Origin: Telluribacter humicola
GTDB taxonomy: Bacteria > Bacteroidota > Bacteroidia > Cytophagales > Spirosomataceae
Length of the DNA stretch: 64,000 nucleotides
Reading direction: 5' to 3'
Assembly (NCBI RefSeq): GCF_017355935.1
Contig: NZ_JAFIQT010000012.1
Coordinates: forward strand, 1-64,000
The notes beneath the pieces are model-generated. The model saw only the letters and a program-made list of their open reading frames with translations, made no database searches and had not been told where the DNA came from. This document shows positions 27,021 through 36,158 of this stretch, one piece after another. The translations under genes were made by a program, and so were the position numbers. Numbering within the stretch: position 1 is the first letter of the stretch; every line of letters begins with the position of its first letter.

Positions 27021-27938
27021 TTAATTGTCATGGAACATCCGTAGTGGCGACCGCCTATATTCGTTGGGAGACTGCCCGGTCCGCTCCTTAAAAAAGCGGC
27101 TGAAGTGCTGTGGGTACTTAAATCCTAATTCGAAGGCTATATCATTAATGGTTTTGCTCAGGTCAAAGACTTTTTCTTTGGCTATCTCTATGAGCTTGGA
27201 CTGGATGTACTCCTGGGCGGAATGACCCGTTTCTTTTTTCACCAGATCACCAAAGTAATTAGCTGAGAGGTTCAACTGTTCAGCACACCAGGCTACGGAA
27301 GGAAGGCCCACCGTCTGAGGTTTATCGGTCTGGAAAAATTCGTTCAGCAGGGTCTCAAACCTTTCCAGTATGCCTTGATGAATCGTGTCTCGGGTAATAA
27401 ACTGACGGTCGTAAAAGCGAACGCAGTAGTTCAGAAACAATTCAATATTGGATGTAATCAACCGTTTGCTATGCTTGTCAACGCCCTGTTCCAGTTCGTA
27501 TTCAATTTTTGAAAAGCAATCCAGCACAATCCTCTTTTCGCGCTCGGACAAATGAAGCGCCTCATTGGACTGGTAGCCGAAGAAGGTATAATCCTGCATA
27601 TGCCGTCCCAGAGCAGTGCCATGTACCAGGTCAGGATGAAAGATAAGCGCGTGGCCTTTTGGTTGGTAGGTCTCGCCGCTGTTTTCAACGCTCACTACCT
27701 GGCCCGGACCAATGAACACCAGCGTCCCTTCCTGGTAGTCATAGGTATGCCGGCCGTAACGCAGATCACCGCATTTTACCTCTTTTAGAAAGATGGTATA
27801 AAAACCAAAGTACATATTAGAGGCCTGCCGGGGACTGGCCTTCGACAGATCAACCACACTCACCAGCGGGTGCAGCGTCTCGTTGCTGTTGAAGGTGTTG
27901 TAATCATTTATGGTCTCGAACCGACGTAGATTATCCAT
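27021..27938 (-). CDS. AraC-family transcriptional regulator
   Basis: 305 residues. N-terminal cupin-like effector domain (about 30-170) and C-terminal double helix-turn-helix (about 200-300) with SANYFGDLVKKETGHSAQEYI and the AraC signature AFELGFKYPQHFSRFFKERTG. It lies upstream of iorAB in the same direction, 70 bp away, and probably controls that operon in response to an aromatic or aldehyde inducer; the inducer is a guess. Confidence 0.9.
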   Translation of the reverse strand: MDNLRRFETINDYNTFNSNETLHPLVSVVDLSKASPRQASNMYFGFYTIFLKEVKCGDLRYGRHTYDYQEGTLVFIGPGQVVSVENSGETYQPKGHALIFHPDLVHGTALGRHMQDYTFFGYQSNEALHLSEREKRIVLDCFSKIEYELEQGVDKHSKRLITSNIELFLNYCVRFYDRQFITRDTIHQGILERFETLLNEFFQTDKPQTVGLPSVAWCAEQLNLSANYFGDLVKKETGHSAQEYIQSKLIEIAKEKVFDLSKTINDIAFELGFKYPQHFSRFFKERTGQSPNEYRRSPLRMFHDN

Positions 27939-28174
27939 TGCAATTTTGTTTTAACTCATTCAAAATTACCACTTTATTTCATTACTGATAAAAGAGCATC
28001 CCCGAATCAGTAATCTTGGTAGAACTATCCGTAATCCATATACTATAGAGATGAATAATAGGTAAGACCTTTGTAAGGTAAAATTTCATCCGCGAGAAGG
28101 GTAAAGACAATTCAAAATTATCCACTCGAAAAAGAGAATAAATTATCATCACATACCCATTAATTGATACCGAT

Positions 28175-28657
28175 ATGAAAGCATCCATTCTGACCCTTTG
28201 CCTTTTAGTTCTAATTGTAATGGGGGGCCGGGCACAACAGAAAATGGCAAGTAGTTCAGCAAAAAACCGTATGAATACGGAACAGGAAATCATCCAACTG
28301 TCCAAAGACAAATGGTGGTGGATGGCGGACAAGAACGTTGTTAAACTGGCTTCACTCTTCCACGATAAAGCAAAGTTTGTCCACATGAGCGGATCCTGGA
28401 AGAAGGATAGGGAACTGGACATCATCAAAACCGGAAGTATCTGGTACAAAAAAGCGGATGTACACGATGTGGCGGTAGAGATAATAGACGACGTGGCCAT
28501 CCTGTGGAACCGCATTACGCTAACGGCCGTAGTTCGGGGCAGTGACGCGGTAAATGAATTTACAGTGACCGAAGTCTATAAAAAACAAAGGAATAGTTGG
28601 AAACTGTTAGCCTTAACATTTAGCAGCGTTCGGGACACCCATAAAATAGAGCATTAG
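28175..28657 (+). CDS. Secreted NTF2-like (SnoaL/DUF4440) protein
   Basis: 160 residues with a signal peptide (ILTLCLLVLIVMGGRAQ). The mature part has the NTF2-like pattern: an N-terminal helix (EQEIIQLSKDKWWWMADKN), a FHDKAKFVHMSG strand region and a C-terminal sheet (VTEVYKKQRNSWKLLALTFS). Members are periplasmic binders or isomerase-like enzymes with varied ligands. It is transcribed divergently from the AraC gene and may belong to the same aromatic-compound module. Confidence 0.8.
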   Translation: MKASILTLCLLVLIVMGGRAQQKMASSSAKNRMNTEQEIIQLSKDKWWWMADKNVVKLASLFHDKAKFVHMSGSWKKDRELDIIKTGSIWYKKADVHDVAVEIIDDVAILWNRITLTAVVRGSDAVNEFTVTEVYKKQRNSWKLLALTFSSVRDTHKIEH

Positions 28658-28833
28658 TAGCATCAGCTTAGTTTAACCGTCCACCTGGTCAGTAACTCCA
28701 TTCTTACTGGAAAAAGGTATTTAACGCCCTCCCGCGTAGGGCAGCAGGAGCTACACAGGATCGCCTGCGTCCTGGTAAAACAGCCTAAGGATTGTCAGAG
28801 CGACCTTCCATCATTTCAACAACAACTAAGTAA

Positions 28834-29148
<315 letters not shown>

Positions 29149-29247
29149 GAGGATACACCTGAAAATATTTCTGATATAATAGATTTATCGAAAGTAGGAG
29201 CAACAAGAAGAACAGAAATGCTGTAAAGTACCATCAGGCTGGCATAG

Positions 29248-29904
29248 TCACATCAAATGGTTAATCAGCTCATCCAGATCGTCACGAACATATATTTTAT
29301 TCCTTCCCAGTTCCACCAGTTTTCTTTTTTCCAGTTGCTTTAGGAGCCGTGATACTACTTCACGGGATGTTCCCAGCTCACTGGCTATTTCCTGATGGGT
29401 CATAGAAACTTCAAGAGTCTTTAACTGCTTTGACTTGACCACCAAAAACTTCAACAGGCGCTCGTCCATCTTTTTAAAAGCAATATCATCTACAGCCTTT
29501 AGCAGTTCCTGAAACCGATTCTGGTATGTCTGCGCGACAAAGTCTTTCCACTGACGGAATTCGTTTCCCCAGTCCTCATGCTTGCGAATAGGTATTGCGA
29601 TCACCCTGGTTCTTTCTTCAGCCACTGCTTTGATGTCACTCGGATTGGCTACGCTGCAACAGGTTAACGTAATAGCACAGGTATCCCCACTTTCAATATA
29701 GTACAAGAAGAGCTCATGGCCTTCCTCGTCGGTTCGCATCACTTTTACTGTTCCTTCCAGGATGATGGGAACCATCTTAACAGACTGTCCCGGCTCGATC
29801 AGTGCCTGCCCGGGTTCATACACCTGAATTTTTCCATGCTTCTCTATCTCTGAGAGAAGTAGAGGATCTGTAAGAGTTGGAATCTGAAATGGCATATTTA
29901 ACAA
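29248..29904 (-). CDS. Crp/Fnr-family transcriptional regulator
   Basis: 218 residues: cyclic-nucleotide-binding-type beta roll (about 15-125), dimerisation helix, and winged helix with recognition helix TSREVVSRLLKQLEK. The R-E-x-x-x-R arrangement is that of E. coli CRP, which reads the GTGA half-site. A CAITLTCC segment suggests possible redox sensitivity through cysteines, but the Fnr four-Cys set is not present. It is the rightmost reading gene of the sulfur cluster and a candidate regulator of it. Similar in architecture to the regulator at 36159. Confidence 0.9.
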   Translation of the reverse strand: MLNMPFQIPTLTDPLLLSEIEKHGKIQVYEPGQALIEPGQSVKMVPIILEGTVKVMRTDEEGHELFLYYIESGDTCAITLTCCSVANPSDIKAVAEERTRVIAIPIRKHEDWGNEFRQWKDFVAQTYQNRFQELLKAVDDIAFKKMDERLLKFLVVKSKQLKTLEVSMTHQEIASELGTSREVVSRLLKQLEKRKLVELGRNKIYVRDDLDELINHLM

Positions 29905-30207
29905 GTTTAAAAATGGGGATAAATCTACTAGTTACTAAACCTAAACCATAGTAGATCAGACAGGTAAGAAAGACAAAAGAATAGGGCGACTAGTAAAGTA
30001 TCCGGAGAAACTATCGCATCAGGGAAATATCCTGCCGGAATAGAAAAAGGGTAGTACTTAGTATTAGACGTTTAAACCTCCTAATGGAAATTGTAAAAGT
30101 TTATCCATCAGCAGGGATTTCCTGCGCAAACAGGTAAGGTTAAAAACCAAACGTGTGCTTGGAGCGAAAAAACAGGTAGTCTCTTCCCAGGCACAAGTTA
30201 AGGCTTT
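29905..30207. other. Intergenic between Crp/Fnr and DUF302 genes
   Basis: About 300 bp without coding frames or an obvious GTGA-N6-TCAC palindrome. Confidence 0.4.
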
Positions 30208-30594
30208 CTAAAGCTTGTCAATCACTACCTTTAAATGACTACTTACCTGTGATGCAATTGGTTCCAGCTGCTGGTTATCAACTGATGACATGGATTCCAT
30301 AGGATTGATGGCAGAAACTTCTACCCCTCCGTCCTCCAGCTCCTGCACCACGACATTACAGGGTAGCATAGTACCTATATTTCTTTCCTGTTCAATGGCC
30401 TGATATGCCATTTTTGGATTACAGGCTCCCAGGATCTTATAATTTCGAAATTCAACGTCCAGTTTTTCCTTAAACTTCTCCCTGAGGTCTATTTCCGTAT
30501 TAATTCCAAATCCTTCGCTTTTAAGCTCTTCAGTAACTTTACGAAGGGCTTCCTCAAAGGAGAGCTGGATCTTTTTGGTGAAGTGATAACTCAT
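30208..30594 (-). CDS. DUF302 domain protein
   Basis: 128 residues covering one DUF302 domain: an N-terminal helix-strand (FEEALRKVTEELKSEGFGI), the ILGACNPKMAYQA segment and TMLPCNVVVQE. DUF302 proteins are small cytoplasmic or periplasmic proteins commonly found near sulfur and copper genes in Bacteroidetes and sulfur oxidisers. Two cysteines (in GACN and LPCN) are conserved in the family and may bind sulfane sulfur or metal. Follows the MFS gene on the same strand by 55 bp. Confidence 0.85.
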   Translation of the reverse strand: MSYHFTKKIQLSFEEALRKVTEELKSEGFGINTEIDLREKFKEKLDVEFRNYKILGACNPKMAYQAIEQERNIGTMLPCNVVVQELEDGGVEVSAINPMESMSSVDNQQLEPIASQVSSHLKVVIDKL

Positions 30595-30649
30595 AGTAGG
30601 TTTGGATTTTGTGGATACTGGTAATAAAACTCTCTCACTTTATAATAGT

Positions 30650-31915
30650 TCAAAGAGATGCGGTACTACATTCAGGGCAACGTCTGCTATGCCACAGCCA
30701 CTTCCTGGTACAGCACATGCGCACCTCCGTCAGGACTCCAGCGCCAGCAGTAAGCAAGGCTGCGCCCAATAATACGGCACTCACTCCCAGGATGTCGCTG
30801 AATATTCCGGCGGCAATGGCCCCTACTACATACCCAAAGTCACGCCAGAACCTAAAAATACTTAAGCTTTGAGGCCGCTGATCCGGGGGCGTGTTCTCGG
30901 CTACCACCGACAGAAAGTTGGGGTACACCAGGGCGGTACCCACTCCTAAAAAAGCCAGAGCGAGAACCAAAGCCAGATAAGCCTGGGTATAAAATAGGAC
31001 CGCAATGGCAACTCCTTGCATGAGCATACCTAAACTCAGGAGCTGTTTTTTACAAAATAGGTCTCCGAGCCTTCCTGTTACCAGTTGACCCACTCCCCAA
31101 ACAACCGGATAGATCCCTGCCAGCAGCCCTACCTCCTGTAATGAATATCCTTTTGTAGTAAGTAATACGGGCAGCAATCCCCACAGTACCCCATCGTTCA
31201 TGTTATTGACAAAGCCACTCCAGGTCACTGGGCCTAAGTTAGCATGGCGCCAGGTAGTGTCTTTCCATACACTTTTGAGCGGTGGGATGTGGGATTGCCG
31301 GGATTCCGTCTGCACATGAGCATGAGTATCGCAAATAAATAGAATAGTCAGTAAAAGACCCAGTATCGAAAAGCCAACACCTGGTATAAAGGCATAGGTA
31401 ACTTGACCGGTGGAGGAGGCAATGTACCCAGCCAGAAAGGCCACCAGACCTACAGCCAGGTAGCCGGCAAATTCATTGATCCCCATGGCCAATCCACGAT
31501 GTTTCTCCCCCACCAGATCAATCTTCATCACTACGGTAGCTGACCAGGAAAGTCCCTGGTTAATTCCCAGAAAAAGGTTAGCCAGCAGCACCCACTCCCA
31601 GCGGGTGGCGAATAGTAACAGCCAGGGGACAGGTAAGGCAAAGCCCCAGCCTAACAGCAGGAGTTGCTTTCGGGTAAACCGTCCGGTCAGCCGTCCCATC
31701 ATCAGGTTAGCCCCTGACTTGGCCAGCCCAAAGGCTACAATAAAGGAAAGGAGCGCTGAATGGCCACTTATGCCGAATACGTCTTCCGCAAACTCCGGAA
31801 TGACCGCGCGCTCCATTCCTACCATTGCCCCAACAAAGCCATTGATAAGCACCAGGAGCCAGAATTGCTTCCTGTTCTCTTTAAGTCCTAGTTGTATGGG
31901 GGCCACCGTTGACAT
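30650..31915 (-). CDS. MFS transporter
   Basis: 421 residues, twelve predicted helices, with the MFS loop motif GRLTGRFTRKQL between helices 2 and 3 and a related GRLGDLF repeat in the second half (GQLVTGRLGDLFCKKQ). The tail is Cys-rich (RMCCTRKWLWHSRRCPEC). It lies 17 bp from the YeeE-type gene and is in the sulfur operon. A role in moving a sulfur anion or organic sulfur compound is inferred from context only. Confidence 0.85.
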   Translation of the reverse strand: MSTVAPIQLGLKENRKQFWLLVLINGFVGAMVGMERAVIPEFAEDVFGISGHSALLSFIVAFGLAKSGANLMMGRLTGRFTRKQLLLLGWGFALPVPWLLLFATRWEWVLLANLFLGINQGLSWSATVVMKIDLVGEKHRGLAMGINEFAGYLAVGLVAFLAGYIASSTGQVTYAFIPGVGFSILGLLLTILFICDTHAHVQTESRQSHIPPLKSVWKDTTWRHANLGPVTWSGFVNNMNDGVLWGLLPVLLTTKGYSLQEVGLLAGIYPVVWGVGQLVTGRLGDLFCKKQLLSLGMLMQGVAIAVLFYTQAYLALVLALAFLGVGTALVYPNFLSVVAENTPPDQRPQSLSIFRFWRDFGYVVGAIAAGIFSDILGVSAVLLGAALLTAGAGVLTEVRMCCTRKWLWHSRRCPECSTASL

Positions 31916-31932
31916 AGTCTAACTAATTTATA

Positions 31933-32352
31933 TTAATGTGGTAATCTCTCTTTTAGGACGCCGTAGGAATAAGTCCCTACCAAGGCACCGGCAATAGCCA
32001 CCAGAATGGCCCAGTAACTAAAACCTATGTTGACAAACATGGGACCAGGACAGGCACCCGTCAGAGCCCAGCCCAGCCCAAACACAGTACCTCCAATCAG
32101 GTAACGCGGCAGGGACATCTGCTTGGGTTGAAACACGATCGGATTTCCCTGAAAATCGCGCAGCTTAAACCTTTTGATCAGGTAAACCGCGATGATACCC
32201 AGTACGACGGCTGTACCAATGATCCCATACATATGGAACGACTGGAAGCGAAACATTTCCTGGATCCGGTACCAGGAAATGGCTTCCGACTTACTCATGA
32301 CGATGCCGAAAAGAATGCCGGCCAGAATAAATTTTATACTCTTCACTTTCAA
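31933..32352 (-). CDS. YeeE/YedE half-transporter (DUF6691 type)
   Basis: 139 residues with four hydrophobic segments and the glycine-rich motif GWALTGACPGPMFVNIG, which contains the conserved Cys of the YeeE/YedE sulfur transporters. YeeE imports thiosulfate in E. coli; here the transporter is split into two short polypeptides, this one and the gene at 32390-32947, which together should equal a full YeeE/YedE. Confidence 0.85.
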   Translation of the reverse strand: MKVKSIKFILAGILFGIVMSKSEAISWYRIQEMFRFQSFHMYGIIGTAVVLGIIAVYLIKRFKLRDFQGNPIVFQPKQMSLPRYLIGGTVFGLGWALTGACPGPMFVNIGFSYWAILVAIAGALVGTYSYGVLKERLPH

Positions 32353-32389
32353 GCTTTGTTTAATGATTCAACCACTAGATAGCTACTCC

Positions 32390-32947
32390 TTAAAAAAGCA
32401 AGGGCAACAAGATAAAGGTACTGATCAGCCCTCCGATAAAGAATCCGACGACCGCAATCAGCGAAGGTAGCTGCAGGTTTGATAAACCGCTGATGGCATG
32501 ACCTGACGTACATCCTCCGGCATAGCGCGCCCCGAACCCTATCATGAAGCCGCCGATCAGCAGCAATAGAAAGCCTTTCAGGCTAAACAGTGCCTGCAGA
32601 CCAAAGATCTCTTCCGGCTGAATACCTTCCGGACCTGAAAACCCCAGTGCACGCAGATCAGAAAGCGTGGCATCTGAAATCTGGATCACCTCACCGGTAG
32701 TCAAGTATTCCGCCGAGATCCAGCCCCCCAGTACCGCCCCTACTAAAAACAAGAGGTTCCACGTCTGGCTGCGCCAGTCAAAGTCAAAGAACTTAACCGA
32801 TTTACCTGCCCCGCAGGCCGTACATATGGTCCGCAGGTTGGCAGAGACGCCAAAGGATTTACCAAAGAATAACAGCAGCACCATGACAAAGGCGATTACG
32901 GCGCCCGATGTATACCACGGCCATGGCTGCCTCACTAATTCTAACAT
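32390..32947 (-). CDS. YeeE/YedE half-transporter (first half)
   Basis: 185 residues, five hydrophobic segments, with the conserved GARYAGGCTSGHAISGLS motif carrying the substrate-relay cysteine. The pair with 31933-32352 should make a thiosulfate or related sulfur-species permease. A further cysteine pair (CTACGAG) lies near residue 45. Spacing of 37 bp to the second half supports co-expression. Confidence 0.85.
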   Translation of the reverse strand: MLELVRQPWPWYTSGAVIAFVMVLLLFFGKSFGVSANLRTICTACGAGKSVKFFDFDWRSQTWNLLFLVGAVLGGWISAEYLTTGEVIQISDATLSDLRALGFSGPEGIQPEEIFGLQALFSLKGFLLLLIGGFMIGFGARYAGGCTSGHAISGLSNLQLPSLIAVVGFFIGGLISTFILLPLLF

Positions 32948-33020
32948 AACTTAAGGACTGGTTTTATTGAAATAGATGGGGGGAGGAGCACTTCCCCTCC
33001 CTTTATTAAGGTTATACTCT

Positions 33021-33347
33021 TTATCTGGGCCAGGCCCCGATGCCTCCGGCCAGGTTATAGGTTCTGAAACCCTTTTCAGAAAGCAACTGGCAGGCCATTC
33101 CGCTGCGATTTCCGCTTCGGCAGAACACGTAGTACTCCTTATCTTTATCCAAGGTGTTTATTGCCTTCTGAAATTCACGTGAATTTACGTCCAGATTCAT
33201 AGCACCGGGAATAGTACCGGAAGCAAATTCACTGGCCGTGCGGACATCCAGTAGCTCGGCATTCGAGGCTGCTTGGTAGTTTGCCTGGAACGATTTTCCG
33301 TCCAGGTCTTCATACGATTTGGGTGCGGACTTAAATAAATTAAACAT
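33021..33347 (-). CDS. Single-domain rhodanese
   Basis: 108 residues, one rhodanese domain with active-site loop FCRSGNRSGMAC; the first Cys carries persulfide. No signal peptide, so cytoplasmic. It is the first gene of the leftward operon with the YeeE pair, MFS and DUF302, and is preceded by the Crp-type palindrome at 33421. Confidence 0.9.
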   Translation of the reverse strand: MFNLFKSAPKSYEDLDGKSFQANYQAASNAELLDVRTASEFASGTIPGAMNLDVNSREFQKAINTLDKDKEYYVFCRSGNRSGMACQLLSEKGFRTYNLAGGIGAWPR

Positions 33348-33420
33348 GGCTTTTCTATGTTTTACGTTGATGGTATTTACATTTTACAATACAAAGATCC
33401 TGAATTAACAAGGCCAGTAC

Positions 33421-33436
33421 AGTGACTTAGATCACA
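33421..33436. promoter_or_regulatory. Crp/Fnr-type operator (AGTGA-N6-TCACA)
   Basis: AGTGACTTAGATCACA, 74-89 bp upstream of the rhodanese start. One of six sites with the same spacing in the sulfur cluster; matches the classical CRP consensus TGTGA-N6-TCACA. Confidence 0.7.
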
Positions 33437-33465
33437 CAAGACTGGCACTCTACATAAGTAAAAGC

Positions 33466-33510
33466 TATCAGGCAGGGCTGTGTCAGGTACTGATACAGCT
33501 CTGCCTGATA
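33466..33510 (-). terminator. Strong hairpin terminator after MBL-rhodanese gene
   Basis: 20-bp stem, arms 33466-33485 and 33491-33510, with two G-T pairs and a 5-nt loop, starting 2 bp beyond the stop of the gene at 33513. On the minus strand it is followed by GCTTTTACTT. Confidence 0.8.
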
Positions 33511-33512
33511 TA

Positions 33513-34937
33513 CTACTTGAGGGTGGAAGGACAAACGTAGGCCGTTACGGGAACGGTGGTCGCGGCAATGGCCTTGAATCCTCCCATGATGTTGATTATA
33601 TTATCATAGCCTCTGGCTTTCAGAATCGAAGCGGCTATCATGGAACGATACCCTCCGGCGCAGTGCAGGAATATATCTTCCTCTTTGGGCAGCTCTGACA
33701 AATAATTATTCAGATAGTCAAGCGGTGCGTTCTGCGCGCTTTCTACGTGCTGGGCCTGGTATTCCCCGGGCTTACGTACATCTACTACTTTTATGTTTTT
33801 CTGAATGCTAGTGGCCAAAGCATAACGATAAGCAAACTCTTCCGCTATAATACAGCGAATGGTGTCAACCTCCTTACCAGCTTGTACCCAGCTTTTGAAG
33901 CCTCCTTCCAGATAGCCAATGGCATGATCATATCCTACCCGGGCTAGCCGGGTTACTACTTCTTCCTCGCGTCCCTCTTCCGAAACAAACAGAATGGGCT
34001 GCTGGATATCCGGAATAAGTGCCCCCACCCAGGGGGCAAAATTGCCGTCAATGCCAATGTTGATCGAGTTAGGAATAAATCCTTTGGCAAATTCTTCCGG
34101 ATCACGGGTATCAAGGACGAGTGCTCCCGTTTCGTTGGCGGCCGCTTCGAACGCTTCGGGGGATAAAGCCTGTTGCCCCTGCTGCAATACTTCGGTGATA
34201 CTGGCGTAACCTTCCCGGTTCATCTTTACATTGAGCGGGAAGTAGCCCGGTGGGGGCAGCAGCCCATCGGTCACCTCCTTGACAAACTCCTCCCTGGTCA
34301 TGGTAGCCCGTAAGGCATAATTGGTCAGTTTCTGATTGCCCAGTCTGTCACTGGTTTCCTTGCTCATGTTTTTACCACAGGCCGAACCGGCTCCATGGGC
34401 GGGATAAACAATCACCTCGTCCGGCAGCGTCATAATCTTGCTACGAAGCGAATCATACAGATGCTCGGCCAACTGCTTTTCCGTCAGGTCCGACTTTACG
34501 GCCAGATCCGGCCGTCCCACATCTCCAATAAAGAGCGTGTCACCGGTAAAAATGGCATAGTCTTTCCCCTGTTCATCTCTAAGCAGATAGGTGGTAGACT
34601 CCATGGTATGCCCTGGGGTATGTAGTACCTTAATGGTAACATTACCTACTTTCAATTCTTCCCCATCACAGGCAATGTGTGCCTGAAAGGCTGGTGTAGC
34701 ATTCGGACCAAAGACAATCTGTGCCCCGCTTGCTTTCGCCAGATCTACGTGTCCCGATACAAAATCGGCATGAAAATGCGTCTCCAGTACATACTTGATG
34801 GTGGCTCCATCTGTTTCGGCCTTATCCAGATAAGGCTGAATTTCACGCAGTGGGTCAACAATGGCCACTTCGCCCCTACTTTCAATGTAGTAAGCGCCCT
34901 GGGCCAGGCATCCGGTATAGATTTGTTCAACTTTCAT
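33513..34937 (-). CDS. MBL-fold hydrolase fused to two rhodanese domains (persulfide dioxygenase type)
   Basis: 474 residues. N-terminal metallo-beta-lactamase domain with iron-ligand motif THFHADFVSGH (H54, H56, D58) and TGDTLFIGDVGR, as in ETHE1/SdoA persulfide dioxygenases. Two rhodanese domains follow: the first (about 265-360) has no active-site Cys where expected and is probably structural, the second (about 370-470) has LHCAGGYRS with the reactive Cys. The pair should oxidise glutathione or protein persulfide to sulfite and pass sulfane sulfur on. Own operator at 35024. Confidence 0.85.
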   Translation of the reverse strand: MKVEQIYTGCLAQGAYYIESRGEVAIVDPLREIQPYLDKAETDGATIKYVLETHFHADFVSGHVDLAKASGAQIVFGPNATPAFQAHIACDGEELKVGNVTIKVLHTPGHTMESTTYLLRDEQGKDYAIFTGDTLFIGDVGRPDLAVKSDLTEKQLAEHLYDSLRSKIMTLPDEVIVYPAHGAGSACGKNMSKETSDRLGNQKLTNYALRATMTREEFVKEVTDGLLPPPGYFPLNVKMNREGYASITEVLQQGQQALSPEAFEAAANETGALVLDTRDPEEFAKGFIPNSINIGIDGNFAPWVGALIPDIQQPILFVSEEGREEEVVTRLARVGYDHAIGYLEGGFKSWVQAGKEVDTIRCIIAEEFAYRYALATSIQKNIKVVDVRKPGEYQAQHVESAQNAPLDYLNNYLSELPKEEDIFLHCAGGYRSMIAASILKARGYDNIINIMGGFKAIAATTVPVTAYVCPSTLK

Positions 34938-35023
34938 TGGTTTCTATTGATTTATGGTATAGTCTTACCTGTTGTTATCACCTATTTGACCTGACAAAGG
35001 TCGCAAGTGGAGATAGGCTGTTT

Positions 35024-35039
35024 GGTGACATTCATCACC
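35024..35039. promoter_or_regulatory. Crp/Fnr-type operator (GGTGA-N6-TCACC)
   Basis: GGTGACATTCATCACC, symmetrical over all five bases of each arm, 87-102 bp upstream of the MBL-rhodanese start at 34937, just outside the end of the TauE gene. Confidence 0.65.
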
Positions 35040-35046
35040 GAAGGGA

Positions 35047-35859
35047 TTAGGGGAAGAAAATTTCCTTTCCCATGATGTAGAGGCCCATGACCAGCACGAA
35101 CCAGCCAAAGGAGGTTTTGAGTTTATTGGCCTGAATGCGGGCAGACAGGTAGGAGCCAATAAAGATACCGACCACCGAAAGTGCGGAAAAGCTCAGCAGA
35201 AACATCCAGTCAATCGGATAGTTAGAAACATCACCCAGAAATCCGAACAGCGATTTAGCTGCAATAATGAGCAGTGAAGTACCGACTGCTAATTTCATGT
35301 CCAGCTTGCTGAACAGCACCAGCGCCGGGATGATCAGAAAACCTCCACCGGCCCCTACCAGTCCGGTAAGAGTTCCCACTACCAGGCCTTCGCCCAGAAT
35401 ACCCGCATAGTTGAACTTCTGGGACGAAGGCAAAGTGGTACTATCTTCCTGCCCACACGATTCACACTCTTTTCGGATCATACTGATAGAGGCAAATACC
35501 ATCAGGCCGGCAAAGAGCAGCATCAGCATGATATCTTTGGTGATGAGCATGCCTGAGACGGTAAAAAGACTATCCGGTATGGCCGGTACAATAAAACGGC
35601 GGGTTACGTAAACGGCCGCCATGGAAGGCAAGCCAAAGACCAGAGCTGTTTTCAGACTCACCAGCCCTTTCTTATAAAATTTATAAGCGCCTACCAGACT
35701 GGTAGACCCTACAATAAACAGGGAATAGGCAGTAGAGAGCACCGGGCTCAGTCCCAGCAGGTAAACAAGCACGGGTACCGTCAGAATGGACCCTCCGCCT
35801 CCAATGAGCCCCAGGGAGAGTCCAATCACTAGGGCAGCGGTATAACCAAGTATTTCCAT
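35047..35859 (-). CDS. TauE/SafE family sulfite/sulfonate exporter
   Basis: 270 residues with about eight helices and the two glycine-rich TauE repeats, LSLGLIGGGGSILTVPVLVYLLG and GLVGAGGGFLIIPALVLF. A CxxC pair in a cytoplasmic loop (ECESCGQED) is seen in several TauE proteins of sulfur clusters. Its place beside persulfide dioxygenases, which release sulfite, fits a role in sulfite export. Operator at 35920. Confidence 0.9.
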   Translation of the reverse strand: MEILGYTAALVIGLSLGLIGGGGSILTVPVLVYLLGLSPVLSTAYSLFIVGSTSLVGAYKFYKKGLVSLKTALVFGLPSMAAVYVTRRFIVPAIPDSLFTVSGMLITKDIMLMLLFAGLMVFASISMIRKECESCGQEDSTTLPSSQKFNYAGILGEGLVVGTLTGLVGAGGGFLIIPALVLFSKLDMKLAVGTSLLIIAAKSLFGFLGDVSNYPIDWMFLLSFSALSVVGIFIGSYLSARIQANKLKTSFGWFVLVMGLYIMGKEIFFP

Positions 35860-35919
35860 CAGTAGATATGATTAAGATTATATTCTGTCACAAAGGTCCG
35901 ATAGGGCCAGAAGGAAGAC

Positions 35920-35935
35920 AGTGACAATTATCACA
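35920..35935. promoter_or_regulatory. Crp/Fnr-type operator (AGTGA-N6-TCACA)
   Basis: AGTGACAATTATCACA, 61-76 bp upstream of the TauE start at 35859. Confidence 0.7.
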
Positions 35936-36101
35936 GAGGCAACTATCTAGGAAAGGCTCAGAATAAGATTAATTTGAAAAGGTGAGATACGCCATCCATT
36001 GTGTTCTGGCGGGGAGAAGTAGGTAAAGCCTAATTTTGATCATCCTAGTTATATCAGTGTATATATAACTCTTACCTTTATACGTATTATAAAAAACAAA
36101 A

Positions 36102-36129
36102 AAGCGAAGAGGCCACGGGCCTTCCGCTT
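36102..36129 (-). terminator. Rho-independent terminator after Crp/Fnr gene
   Basis: Near-perfect stem AAGCGAAGAGGCC / GGCCTTCCGCTT (36102-36114, 36118-36129) with a 3-nt loop; on the minus strand it runs into TTTTTTGTTTTTTAT. About 30 bp beyond the stop of the gene at 36159. Confidence 0.85.
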
Positions 36130-36158
36130 GCTACTAGCTGCTAGAGGTACTGTACTCT

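Noticed and set aside
27982-28515. 177-codon frame on the minus strand
   Set aside because: Overlaps the NTF2-like gene with a good signal peptide on the + strand; composition looks like a shadow frame.
34138-34145. GCGGCCGC motif within the MBL-rhodanese gene
   Set aside because: In frame, codes for alanines in a well-conserved protein, so it is a chance match to the resolvase insert motif.
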